7,945 nt of DNA from Candidatus Nitrosopumilus sp. (GCA_029880665.1 JAOUNZ010000043.1:1-7945); one strand, 5' to 3'. Positions 1 to 6,412 are shown, numbered from the stretch's first letter. Program-made: numbers and translations. The notes: generated from the letters alone by a model not told the origin.

Positions 1-1
1 A

Positions 2-673
2 TACATATATTCGGGCCCTACTGCATGTCACTCTTACAGAGCCATTGCATCTCAAAATCCAGAACTTGCAATTATCATTGGACCAAATCATTTTGGCATA
101 GGAAGAGAGGTAGCTACAATGATTGATGTACAATGGAAAACTCCTTTGGGATTGGTTCAGGTAGATTCAGAGTCAGCAAGACAAGTAGCTAAAATATCAA
201 AATTTATAGAAATTGACGAGTATTCTCATTCAAGAGATCATAGTTTAGAAGTACAAATCCCAATGCTGCAAGAAATAATTTCAAATGATTTTCAAATTCT
301 TCCAATAATTTTGCGAGAGCAAGACATGGAAATTGCGATAGATGTCGGAAATGCGGTATCTGAAATTGCAAAAAATAAAAATGCAATTATTGTTGCATCA
401 TCTGATTTTACTCATTATGAGGAAAACTTCTTTGCACATCAACAAGACAAGGCATTGATAGAGCCAATCTTAGAAATGGATGTAGGCAAATTTTACCAAG
501 TATTGATAGAGAGAAGAGTCACCGCGTGTGGTTATGGCGCAATGGCATCAGCAATGATTGCATGCAAAAATCTGGGAGCTGCAAAAGGGGAATTACTCAG
601 TTATGCAACAAGTGGCGATGTATCAGGCGATATCGAATCAGTTGTAGGTTATGGCGCAATAAAATTTGTTTAA
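2..673 (+). CDS. MEMO1-family protein (AmmeMemoRadiSam system protein B-like), 5' truncated by the window edge
   Basis: The reading frame is open from the first bases, so the real start lies outside the window. 223 codons are visible; by comparison with human MEMO1 (297 aa) and archaeal relatives, roughly the first 50-60 residues are missing. The fragment opens with YSGPTACHSY, which normally follows the PHAGY motif of this family. GPNHF (His codon 89-91), HSLEVQIPML, SSDFTHYE and ACGYGAM (Cys codon 527-529) follow in the family order. The His of GPNH and the Cys of ACGYG align with two of the three metal-ligand positions of MEMO1; the third, in PHAGY, would be upstream. The family is related to class III extradiol dioxygenases and often accompanies AMMECR1 and radical-SAM proteins, whose genes are not visible here. 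The exact reaction is unsettled. The gene converges on pcm with an 18-bp gap. The family call is secure; the function is not. Confidence 0.9.
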   Translation, partial: YIYSGPTACHSYRAIASQNPELAIIIGPNHFGIGREVATMIDVQWKTPLGLVQVDSESARQVAKISKFIEIDEYSHSRDHSLEVQIPMLQEIISNDFQILPIILREQDMEIAIDVGNAVSEIAKNKNAIIVASSDFTHYEENFFAHQQDKALIEPILEMDVGKFYQVLIERRVTACGYGAMASAMIACKNLGAAKGELLSYATSGDVSGDIESVVGYGAIKFV

Positions 674-700
674 TCAAAAATTACAAAATAATTACTTTTT
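674..700. terminator. AT-rich convergent spacer, probable U-tract terminators
   Basis: The two convergent stop codons are 18 bp apart. Read on the minus strand, the spacer after the pcm stop is T-rich (TTATTTTGTAATTTTTG). On the plus strand a T5 run lies just inside the pcm 3' end (695-700). Archaeal termination commonly uses such U-rich tracts without a hairpin. The assignment rests on composition and position only. Confidence 0.35.
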
Positions 701-1354
701 CCCAAATTCTCTTACAAGAGGGACAAAGACGTAGTGAGATTCCCTTTTGATCTCAACTATTCCTCTAGATGTCTTTTTTAGCAACACTAATGACTGAGTA
801 TTGCCACCTACAGGTCCAATAATGATTCCATTTTCACTTAGTTGATCAAATAAAGACAGGGGGATTTCTGTGCATGCAGCAGTAATAATTATTCTATCAT
901 ATGGTGATTCTTCAGAATATCCTTGACTGCCATCACCTAAAACAACATGAACATTATCTGTGTTGAATTTTTTCAAATTCTCTTGTGCAAATTTTGCGAG
1001 TTCTGGATGTCGTTCTACAGAATAAACAGTTCCATCTCCAACTAAATAAGAAAGAATTGCACTTTGCCAACCAGAACCAGTTCCAATCTCAAGAATTTTT
1101 TGTCCTTTTTTAACATCTAGCCACTCTGTCATTCGAGATACAACTGATGGTTGAGAAATGGTTTGTTTATTCATAATTGGAAGAGGTTCATTGGAGTACG
1201 CATAATCCAGTTCTGATTCTGGAATAAATTCATGTCTTGGAACGTCTCTAAAAGCAGATTCCACATTGTCATCATTAAGAAATCCTGAATTCTTTAAAAG
1301 TTTAATTAAATTGTTTAATGAGGTGGGAAAATTTCCAATTTTGGGTTTTGTCAA
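692..1354 (-). CDS. pcm: Protein-L-isoaspartate O-methyltransferase
   Basis: Methylates L-isoaspartyl residues of damaged proteins with S-adenosylmethionine, starting their repair; cytoplasmic. The 220 residues match the usual family length. Visible signatures are VPRHEFIP (38-45), the substrate-binding TISQPSVVSRM stretch (65-75), the SAM-binding glycine loop ILEIGTGSGWQSAIL (87-101), an acidic end of strand beta-2 (VER, 113-115), PYDRIIITAA (151-160) and the PVGG turn (181-184). The start is a TTG codon. An in-frame TAA lies one codon upstream of it, and the next internal Met is at residue 61, beyond conserved sequence, so TTG is the only sensible choice. A TATA-like TTAATTATT sits 21-29 nt upstream, consistent with a leaderless mRNA. 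The gene follows the Met/His-rich gene on the same strand after 62 bp but seems to have its own promoter. Confidence 0.95.
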   Translation of the reverse strand: MTKPKIGNFPTSLNNLIKLLKNSGFLNDDNVESAFRDVPRHEFIPESELDYAYSNEPLPIMNKQTISQPSVVSRMTEWLDVKKGQKILEIGTGSGWQSAILSYLVGDGTVYSVERHPELAKFAQENLKKFNTDNVHVVLGDGSQGYSEESPYDRIIITAACTEIPLSLFDQLSENGIIIGPVGGNTQSLVLLKKTSRGIVEIKRESHYVFVPLVREFGKK

Positions 1355-1374
1355 TTTTTATAATTTACGTTTTT

Positions 1375-1383
1375 AATAATTAA
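1375..1383 (-). promoter_or_regulatory. TATA-like box of pcm
   Basis: On the minus strand the sequence reads TTAATTATT, 21-29 nt before the TTG start. This is the spacing expected for a leaderless archaeal transcript whose first base is at or beside the start codon. It also supports the TTG start. Confidence 0.45.
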
Positions 1384-1416
1384 AATGCTCGGTAAATCGT
1401 TCTTTGTAACTCTGGA

Positions 1417-2307
1417 TTAGTTTTCTGTTTCTATATTTTCATGTCTAACTGTATTCATAAAATCTTGATGCTCTAGCAATAAATCTATCATTCGTTGACG
1501 TAAGTCTTCATCATCCATTATTGCGTTAAGCATCGGCTCCATCATTTGTTCAGACATATTGGCCATGTGAGAAGGATTTTGTAGCATGATTTTATTCATG
1601 TCTTTGCTAATTCCAGAATTCGTCCACATGTTATGCATCATATTGATGATTCCGTCATAATCAAATCCCGTAAAACTTTCTTCAGATATAGACATTTGAT
1701 AATCTGGACACCAAGAACATGTTGAATGGTGCATTCTTTGATCCATCTCAGAGTTGATCATTGGGTGATGTACAGAATCCATCCACTGGGAATTCATTTT
1801 AAGCGAATTTTCCATATGATGATTATTTTTCATCGTGTCAATCATCATTTCACGTAATTGAGGATCACTGGTCATCGGACCCAACATATTTTTGAGCAGT
1901 ACAGGGTTATCCTTCATTTGAGATACCCAATCGTCCACAGTGTCCATCATGATACGTGGATTTTTCTGCATCATCTCATGCCAATGATACATAATGTTTT
2001 GATTTGATACCATGTTTTGCATCAAAGTGTACATCATTGCAGGACGTTTACTCATAATAGATGCGTCATAGTTACCATATCCTCTTTGAATTAATTTCAG
2101 ATATGTGGATGGTAAAACACACGCGGGATTTCCATTAGACTTTTGTAATAACAAATGATCCTGTTTGCAGACTAATGTGTCTGGATCTGCAGATTGTTTC
2201 CATTGCCGATGTGGAGATATTTGTTGTTGACCAAAAGAATTTTCAAAAAACACAGGACTGAAAATGCTAAAAATCATTACAAATAGAAACGAGAGTTTAA
2301 CGTTCAA
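1417..2307 (-). CDS. Secreted Met/His-rich protein with internal repeats, possibly copper-binding
   Basis: I do not recognise a named family. The 296-residue product begins with a signal peptide (Lys at 4, hydrophobic about 5-21, likely cleavage near FGQ-Q at 27), so it is probably exported. Residues 35-78 form a small domain with two Cys (47, 63) and a PACVLPST motif that I associate with secreted thaumarchaeal proteins. The rest is extremely rich in Met (38 in total) and His (14), with HHM, HHPM and MHHSTCSWC clusters; the last contains a CX2C (197-200). Similar helical units recur at about 91-118, 137-165 and 255-284. Dense Met/His/Cys in an exported protein suggests Cu(I) or Cu(II) binding, which would suit copper-dependent ammonia oxidisers; this is inference. 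The start is TTG: an in-frame TGA lies seven codons upstream with no ATG or GTG between, and starting at Met11 would lose the positive N-region. A TATA-like TTTTATGATT lies 20-29 nt upstream. Confidence 0.75.
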   Translation of the reverse strand: MNVKLSFLFVMIFSIFSPVFFENSFGQQQISPHRQWKQSADPDTLVCKQDHLLLQKSNGNPACVLPSTYLKLIQRGYGNYDASIMSKRPAMMYTLMQNMVSNQNIMYHWHEMMQKNPRIMMDTVDDWVSQMKDNPVLLKNMLGPMTSDPQLREMMIDTMKNNHHMENSLKMNSQWMDSVHHPMINSEMDQRMHHSTCSWCPDYQMSISEESFTGFDYDGIINMMHNMWTNSGISKDMNKIMLQNPSHMANMSEQMMEPMLNAIMDDEDLRQRMIDLLLEHQDFMNTVRHENIETEN

Positions 2308-2326
2308 CGTGTATAAACAGTCACAT

Positions 2327-2336
2327 AATCATAAAA
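2327..2336 (-). promoter_or_regulatory. TATA-like box of the Met/His-rich gene
   Basis: On the minus strand TTTTATGATT lies about 20-29 nt before the TTG at 2307, in the 72-bp gap after the amidohydrolase stop codon. The spacing favours a leaderless transcript and separate expression from the upstream gene. A second AT-rich stretch (GTTTATAC) is too close to the start to act as its TATA box. Confidence 0.35.
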
Positions 2337-2379
2337 AGCAATCGCAAAGAATCAAATCTAATGTGAAAAAGAACATAGT

Positions 2380-3783
2380 TTATCTTGGAAAAACATCAAT
2401 TGTTCTCTCAACTAGTTTGCCATGACCAAGTTTTCCAATAACTTCAAAGTCTTCTGCTACTAGTTCCCCTCTGACAATTGTTTTTACAGGCCACCCTTTT
2501 AGATTTCTTCCTTCATATACGATATAATCAGAAAATCCTCCAAACAGATCAGAAGTTACTTTTTTTTCTTTTTTTAAATCGAGCATTGTAATGTCTGCGT
2601 CGGAACCTTTTTCCAGGGCTCCTTTTTGTGGATACATTCCAAAAATTTGGGCTGCGTTTTTGCTAGTAAATCTGATAAACTGCTCAAGTGAAATCTTATT
2701 TTGGTTAATACCATCATTAAGCAATATCGGAAGCACCGTTCCAATCCCGGGAAACCCGGCTAATGCACTCCAGACATTGTTCCCATCTAGCTTGAGTTTG
2801 AGTTGGTTTGCTACGTGATCTGTGCCAATTGTATCAATTCGATTTTGAGATAATGCATTCCAGACTGCCTTACGATCATTTTCGGTTCTTATTGGTGGCA
2901 TAACTTTAGCAAGATATCCTTCTTGCTTTTCATAAGATAGTGTTAGGTAATGAGGGCATGTCTCTACAAATATTTTTGTTCCAAGTTTTTTCTCTTCCTC
3001 AATTTGCAGCAATGCACGTTCTGATCCAATATGAACAAAGTAAATTACACAATCATAATCCCTTCCAAACTTTGAAACAGTTTTGATTGCCTTTGCCTCA
3101 AATTCAGGGGAACGACTGTCAGACCAGGCTGACAATCCATCTTTATTTTTTTCCTTTGCAGTTTTAATTCCACACCCACATGATTCATAATCTTCGGCAT
3201 GAACCAAAACAGGGCAACCTAGTGAGGCTGCAGTTTTTACTGTTTGTTCAACTATTTCATTAGTTATATCCACTTGAGCTGCAATAAGATTTGAAGAGTT
3301 TGGTGGCATATCCATGTAAACGTGGCCAACTTCCCCACCAAGATTCATGTAAATTTTAAATGATGTTATTCCTTTTTCAACACAATATCTCATCTCATTA
3401 ATCTGTTGTGAATTAAAAATAGAAGCGTGTATTGCATAATCAACATAATGGTTGTCTGATGCAGCATCAAGCTGGGCTTGTAATGAGCTAGAAAAAGAAT
3501 CTTTTAGTCTAAGCATTCTCATCATGGTTGTTATTCCACCAATAGCTGCAGCGTGAGACTCGGTTTTTGCGGCCTCGTTAATTGGTGAATAAACACCATA
3601 ATGAACATGAGTGTCTATTGGGCCAGGGATGCAAACCAGTCCACTGCCATTGATTTTATGATCACATAAAGGGGTATCGTTTGTCAATCCAACAATTTTT
3701 CCCTCATCAATTAGGATGTTTTTATCAACCATTCCTTGTGGAAGTGCAACATGTGAATCAGTAATTATAGTGTCATACGTCAT
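2380..3783 (-). CDS. Cyclic amidohydrolase of the hydantoinase/dihydropyrimidinase/dihydroorotase family
   Basis: Metal-dependent hydrolase acting on cyclic amide bonds. All expected metal ligands are visible in the 467 residues: D57-T-H59-V-H61, K143 in SFKIYMN (the carboxylated bridging lysine), H195 in VLVHAED, H251 in YFVHIGS and D322 in IGTDHVAN. ETCPHYLTL (274-282) and PPIRTENDR (296-304) are shared by dihydroorotases and hydantoinases. The C-terminal part (IFGMYPQKG, 380-388; KGSDADI, 392-398; YEGRNLKGWPV, 423-433) resembles hydantoinase and dihydropyrimidinase more. The Arg that follows HxH in true dihydroorotases (HxHxR) is absent; YGV follows instead. It could still be the pyrimidine-pathway enzyme if the genome has no other pyrC, but hydantoinase-like activity on another substrate fits at least as well. 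The ATG start has a TATA-like CATAATAAAC 23-32 nt upstream. It diverges from the tRNA gene with a 76-bp spacer. Confidence 0.88.
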   Translation of the reverse strand: MTYDTIITDSHVALPQGMVDKNILIDEGKIVGLTNDTPLCDHKINGSGLVCIPGPIDTHVHYGVYSPINEAAKTESHAAAIGGITTMMRMLRLKDSFSSSLQAQLDAASDNHYVDYAIHASIFNSQQINEMRYCVEKGITSFKIYMNLGGEVGHVYMDMPPNSSNLIAAQVDITNEIVEQTVKTAASLGCPVLVHAEDYESCGCGIKTAKEKNKDGLSAWSDSRSPEFEAKAIKTVSKFGRDYDCVIYFVHIGSERALLQIEEEKKLGTKIFVETCPHYLTLSYEKQEGYLAKVMPPIRTENDRKAVWNALSQNRIDTIGTDHVANQLKLKLDGNNVWSALAGFPGIGTVLPILLNDGINQNKISLEQFIRFTSKNAAQIFGMYPQKGALEKGSDADITMLDLKKEKKVTSDLFGGFSDYIVYEGRNLKGWPVKTIVRGELVAEDFEVIGKLGHGKLVERTIDVFPR

Positions 3784-3805
3784 ATGAAGAATTTTGTGCT
3801 TTGTA

Positions 3806-3815
3806 GTTTATTATG
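3806..3815 (-). promoter_or_regulatory. TATA-like box of the amidohydrolase gene
   Basis: CATAATAAAC on the minus strand, 23-32 nt before the ATG, lies in the divergent spacer shared with the tRNA promoter. The spacing predicts a leaderless or very short-leader mRNA. Confidence 0.45.
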
Positions 3816-3828
3816 CGTTGAGAAAATG

Positions 3829-3836
3829 AATAAAAG
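3829..3836 (+). promoter_or_regulatory. TATA-like box of tRNA-Ala
   Basis: AATAAAAG lies 24-31 nt before the first tRNA base, as expected for an archaeal tRNA promoter with little or no 5' leader. The match to consensus is modest. Confidence 0.35.
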
Positions 3837-3859
3837 CGCAACTCAGAGAGGTAATCTGA

Positions 3860-3931
3860 GGGCCGGTGGTTTAGTGGTATAATGCCTCGTTCGCAACGAG
3901 GATGTCGAGGGTTCAATTCCCTCCCGGTCCA
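3860..3931 (+). tRNA. tRNA-Ala, anticodon CGC
   Basis: A 72-nt cloverleaf can be drawn. The acceptor stem is GGGCCGG with CCGGTCC; the D-arm stem is weak, with a loop containing GG. The anticodon stem CCTCG/CGAGG carries loop TTCGCAA with anticodon CGC at 3892-3894. The variable loop is ATGTC, and the T-stem GAGGG/CCCTC carries loop TTCAATT. The third acceptor pair is G3:U70, the classical alanine identity element, which confirms the anticodon reading (codon GCG). The discriminator is A. No CCA is encoded (CTA follows) and no intron is present. It diverges from the amidohydrolase gene. Confidence 0.96.
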
Positions 3932-4234
3932 CTACAATAATGTTCTTTATTGCAATCCAGAATGTAGTCCACATGTGAGAACATCCAAATATCTAAAAAT
4001 ACTAAGCCAGAAAGATCATTCATTATCAAATCTTGTGTTAACGGGCAAAATACTGGGAGTGTTGCGTTAATAACAAGGGCACCTACCCTAATAACAAAGA
4101 CCCAACAAGATAATTCCTATGATTTTTTGATAATTTAGTTTCTGAGACGCAACAAAATTGAAATTGCCTATTTTATCATATTTTGAATAACATATGTCTA
4201 CATAGTGGTTTAGTTCTTATCTTAGTCCAGAAAC
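3932..4234. other. Non-coding stretch after tRNA-Ala, no gene recognised
   Basis: About 300 bp with no open frame I would call a gene; the longest plus-strand frame across it starts inside the tRNA and is accidental. It holds a 7-bp inverted repeat ATGTTCT/AGAACAT (3940-3946, 3978-3984) and two copies of TAATAACAA (4068-4076, 4089-4097) 21 bp apart. I see no copy of the tRNA 3' end here, so there is no sign of an integrated element. It may contain the tRNA terminator (T-rich TTCTTTATT near 3943) and regulatory sequence for the next gene. Confidence 0.5.
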
Positions 4235-4250
4235 TATTATACATAAATAA
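4235..4250 (+). promoter_or_regulatory. TATA box of the 119-aa zinc-ribbon gene
   Basis: TATTATACATAAATAA lies 15-30 nt before the ATG. The best TATA core (TTATACAT, 4238-4245) is 20-27 nt upstream, and a purine-rich AGAAAC resembling a BRE precedes the element. The geometry predicts a leaderless transcript starting at or beside the ATG at 4265. Confidence 0.55.
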
Positions 4251-4264
4251 AAAACACATTAAAC

Positions 4265-4624
4265 ATGGAAGTTTTTGACGGTAAAAAAGCTGCACAGGAT
4301 TACATGTCAAAGCATACTTTAGCATTCTCTACTCCAGAACTAACTCTTATGAGATTTGCATTTTGGTTAGGAGATTCAGTTCCAGATCCAAAAAATGAAG
4401 GACAAGGAATTCCAAGAATGATGACATATCTAACAGAACAAGATTTTCAACCCGTGTTAATTGATGACGATAAATATGAACCGTCTGGTGCAGTTAGAAG
4501 TTCGGCAGTGGTCGGCAATGCATACAATGAGCAAAGAAACGAGGGTAATTTTTGTTCTGAATGCGGCACTAGTCTTTCAGCAACAGCAAAATTCTGTCCT
4601 GAATGTGGTACAACACAAGATTAA
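4265..4624 (+). CDS. Small protein with C-terminal zinc ribbon
   Basis: I do not recognise the N-terminal domain. The 119 residues divide into a region of about 75 residues with predicted amphipathic helices (TPELTLMRFAFWLGDSV at 23-39 is the most hydrophobic part), a short linker (about 76-95) and a zinc ribbon at the C-terminus. The ribbon ligands are C97, C100, C111 and C114 (CSECG and CPECG, spacing CX2C-X10-CX2C), probably binding one Zn(II). There is no signal peptide or membrane segment, so it is likely cytoplasmic. The ATG is supported by a well-placed TATA box. It converges on another zinc-ribbon gene with a 23-bp gap, so the two are neighbours but not co-transcribed. The role is unknown; such ribbons commonly mediate protein or nucleic-acid contacts. 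Confidence 0.85.
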   Translation: MEVFDGKKAAQDYMSKHTLAFSTPELTLMRFAFWLGDSVPDPKNEGQGIPRMMTYLTEQDFQPVLIDDDKYEPSGAVRSSAVVGNAYNEQRNEGNFCSECGTSLSATAKFCPECGTTQD

Positions 4625-4647
4625 GAAAATTGTTTTTAATTATCAGA
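4625..4647. terminator. Short convergent spacer with U-tract
   Basis: The 23 bp between two convergent stop codons contain TTGTTTTTAATTA on the plus strand, a plausible oligo-U terminator for the upstream gene. On the minus strand AATTTTCTTAA could serve the other gene. No stable hairpin is visible. Confidence 0.35.
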
Positions 4648-5178
4648 TTATGCTTTAGTGCCACATTTTGTACAGAACTTAGCGTTAGGTCTCAGTGCAG
4701 CACCACATGAAGAACATCCGTCTCCACTCTGTTGGACAGTTCGTCTAGGCATTAAAGATGGATCAGGTGACGGTAAAGTCCCAACTTCTCCAAACGCTTC
4801 TTTAGCAGAAACAATTCCTGGAGGTCCTCCGCCTACTGGATTTTGTGCAGTACCTGCTCTCGGTGGCATTCCCATACCACCTGCCATCATTCCAGGGTTT
4901 CCCATTCCAGGCATTAAGCCTGGAGATTGCGTAGTTCCAGAACCTGTACCTAACGATTTTTTCATTTCAAATATCACTTTGATTGCTAAAAATTCTAATG
5001 CAGAATATGCTACAGTGTAATCCCCTAATTTTTGGAAGAATTCCTTGTCGCTAAGTAAGCCTTTTTTGTACATGTTATTAGTATCCAAAAATGATTCATA
5101 GTATCCTTGAGATTCATCAAACAAGCTAGATAGCTTGTCAAATAACATGTTGAGCGTATCAACTTCACCAAATGACAT
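4648..5178 (-). CDS. Helical protein with Gly/Met/Pro-rich linker and C-terminal zinc ribbon
   Basis: Family not recognised. The 176-residue product has three parts: a predicted helical region (about 3-76, rich in aromatic and acidic residues), a flexible linker rich in Gly, Met and Pro (about 77-122, including MPGMGNPGMMAGG), and, after a short conserved-looking segment (SAKEAFGEVGTLPSPDPSL, 124-142), a C-terminal zinc ribbon with C155, C158, C169 and C172. An in-frame TTG lies 12 bp further upstream (5190). I prefer the ATG at 5178 because the TATA-like TAATTAATA sits 22-30 nt before it, whereas it would be only 10-18 nt from the TTG. No signal peptide. It lies downstream of thioredoxin on the same strand after a 65-bp gap that contains both a T6 tract and this promoter, so expression is probably independent. 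It may be an adaptor or scaffold; this is inference. Confidence 0.85.
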   Translation of the reverse strand: MSFGEVDTLNMLFDKLSSLFDESQGYYESFLDTNNMYKKGLLSDKEFFQKLGDYTVAYSALEFLAIKVIFEMKKSLGTGSGTTQSPGLMPGMGNPGMMAGGMGMPPRAGTAQNPVGGGPPGIVSAKEAFGEVGTLPSPDPSLMPRRTVQQSGDGCSSCGAALRPNAKFCTKCGTKA

Positions 5179-5199
5179 AACCTGCTTCAATTTTTGGAA

Positions 5200-5208
5200 T
5201 ATTAATTA
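5200..5208 (-). promoter_or_regulatory. TATA-like box deciding the start of the 176-aa zinc-ribbon gene
   Basis: TAATTAATA on the minus strand lies 22-30 nt before the ATG at 5178. This fits leaderless initiation at the ATG and not at the TTG at 5190. Confidence 0.45.
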
Positions 5209-5216
5209 CTTTAGGA

Positions 5217-5230
5217 TCAAAAAATAAGGA
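5217..5230 (-). terminator. T-rich tract after thioredoxin
   Basis: The minus strand reads TCCTTATTTTTTG shortly after the thioredoxin stop codon. It includes a T6 run, consistent with archaeal U-tract termination before the next gene's promoter. Confidence 0.35.
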
Positions 5231-5243
5231 AAACGTTTGGAGT

Positions 5244-5570
<327 letters not shown>

Positions 5571-5648
5571 TATAACGTTATTTTGTTGACCATACCTAAA
5601 AATGTTCACCAGAATTAACACCATATTTTTTGTTGGAGAATAGATTTG

Positions 5649-5661
5649 ATATATACTTAAA
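5649..5661. promoter_or_regulatory. TATA element between divergent thioredoxin and PRC-barrel/zinc-ribbon genes
   Basis: ATATATACTTAAA lies 24-36 nt before the ATG at 5685 on the plus strand. Its core ATATATA (5649-5655) is symmetric and is also 25-31 nt before the upstream in-frame ATG (5624) of thioredoxin on the minus strand. One element could therefore serve both directions. A second minus-strand candidate is AAAATATG at 5622-5629. Confidence 0.45.
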
Positions 5662-5684
5662 TGACGTTTTGATAAAACTCAATT

Positions 5685-6407
5685 ATGAGCTCAGAACTTA
5701 GACTTAAAAAATTAAGAGGTTCAGGAGGCTATGTCATGGCCACTGTTACTGATGAACAACAGATGAAAGGAAATTTAGGAGGTCCTGATCTATTTTTAGC
5801 ACCTATAGGAAGATTAGATTCTCAAAAAATCACTAAACATTTTTGCAATACATGCGAGAAAGAATTTGAAGGCGCTCCAAAAATAGTCTTTGAAAATCCA
5901 AATGAGGAAGTTGCAGAAAATTTAATTCTTGCAGAAAAAGGACAATACATTTGTAATTCATGTAAATCTTCAATTGCAGAATATAGGGAATTTAAAAAGC
6001 AAGATGAAGCTGGAGAGGTCGGAAGTGCAAAACCATTGGAACCACAAAATACGCCGCAACAAGCAAGCACTGCTCCACAACAAGTTGCACAAACTCCAAA
6101 GTCTGTGACTCAACCAGGTTCAGCAACATCAGTTACATCAATCGAAGGGAGGGCAATATTTGATGAGAATGCAAACAAAGTAGGAACCGCTAAACAGGTT
6201 GGAATTGATTCTACACAGTCTATGGTGTTGGTAATTACAAAAGAAGACGGTACAGAAGGAAGCATACCATGGAAAAGCATTAAGAAGATTGGCCAAATCA
6301 TACTCTTAGGAAATCCAGAAACACATCAATCAGGAAAGTGCCCTAATTGTGGTTTTGGTAATAAAGAAGGCTCTAAATTCTGTGAAGACTGTGGAACAAA
6401 GATCTAG
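5685..6407 (+). CDS. PRC-barrel-like protein with split Cys-pair zinc finger and C-terminal zinc ribbon
   Basis: A 240-residue, probably cytoplasmic protein with several modules. After a basic start (1-16) comes a domain with two separated Cys pairs, C54/C57 (FCNTC) and C90/C93 (ICNSC), likely one zinc site. A Gln/Pro/Thr-rich linker (about 113-147) follows. Residues about 150-209 (EGRAIFDENANKVGTAKQ, then IPWKSIKKIGQIILL) read like a PRC-barrel, a small beta-barrel used for protein contacts. The C-terminus is a zinc ribbon with C219, C222, C233 and C236. A PRC-barrel is also known in archaeal CdvA, but the rest of this protein is unlike CdvA. The ATG at 5685 fits the TATA element. A second in-frame ATG at 5736 has a strong AGGAGG seven bases upstream and would give 223 residues. 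The function is unknown; the signal peptidase gene follows after 40 bp and could be co-transcribed. Confidence 0.85.
   Translation: MSSELRLKKLRGSGGYVMATVTDEQQMKGNLGGPDLFLAPIGRLDSQKITKHFCNTCEKEFEGAPKIVFENPNEEVAENLILAEKGQYICNSCKSSIAEYREFKKQDEAGEVGSAKPLEPQNTPQQASTAPQQVAQTPKSVTQPGSATSVTSIEGRAIFDENANKVGTAKQVGIDSTQSMVLVITKEDGTEGSIPWKSIKKIGQIILLGNPETHQSGKCPNCGFGNKEGSKFCEDCGTKI
5723..5728 (+). promoter_or_regulatory. Shine-Dalgarno-like AGGAGG before an internal ATG
   Basis: AGGAGG followed by a 7-nt spacer leads to the in-frame ATG at 5736, inside the start of the PRC-barrel/zinc-ribbon gene. It may be the true ribosome site, an alternative start, or only the codons for Gly-Ser-Gly-Gly. Confidence 0.3.
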
Positions 6408-6412
6408 ACAAC

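Noticed and set aside
2273..2277. ATG start at Met11 of the Met/His-rich protein
   Set aside because: It would remove the lysine of the signal peptide N-region; the TTG start has a matching TATA-like box.
3882..4070. 62-codon plus-strand frame overlapping the tRNA
   Set aside because: It begins inside the tRNA anticodon stem, has low-complexity accidental sequence and no promoter or ribosome site of its own.
3860..4264. Integration site or mobile element next to the tRNA
   Set aside because: No second copy of the tRNA 3' end, integrase or element gene is visible in the window.
4658..5020. 120-codon plus-strand frame opposite the zinc-ribbon gene
   Set aside because: It is the antisense of the Gly/Met/Pro-rich linker and zinc ribbon; the minus frame has clear CX2C motifs and a promoter, the plus frame has neither.
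5188..5190. TTG start for the 176-aa zinc-ribbon gene (would give 180 aa)
   Set aside because: The TATA-like box is only 10-18 nt away, while the ATG at 5178 has the correct 22-30 nt spacing.
5685..6407. CdvA (cell-division protein) because of the PRC-barrel-like domain
   Set aside because: The PRC region is internal rather than N-terminal, there is no long coiled coil, and zinc-binding modules flank it.
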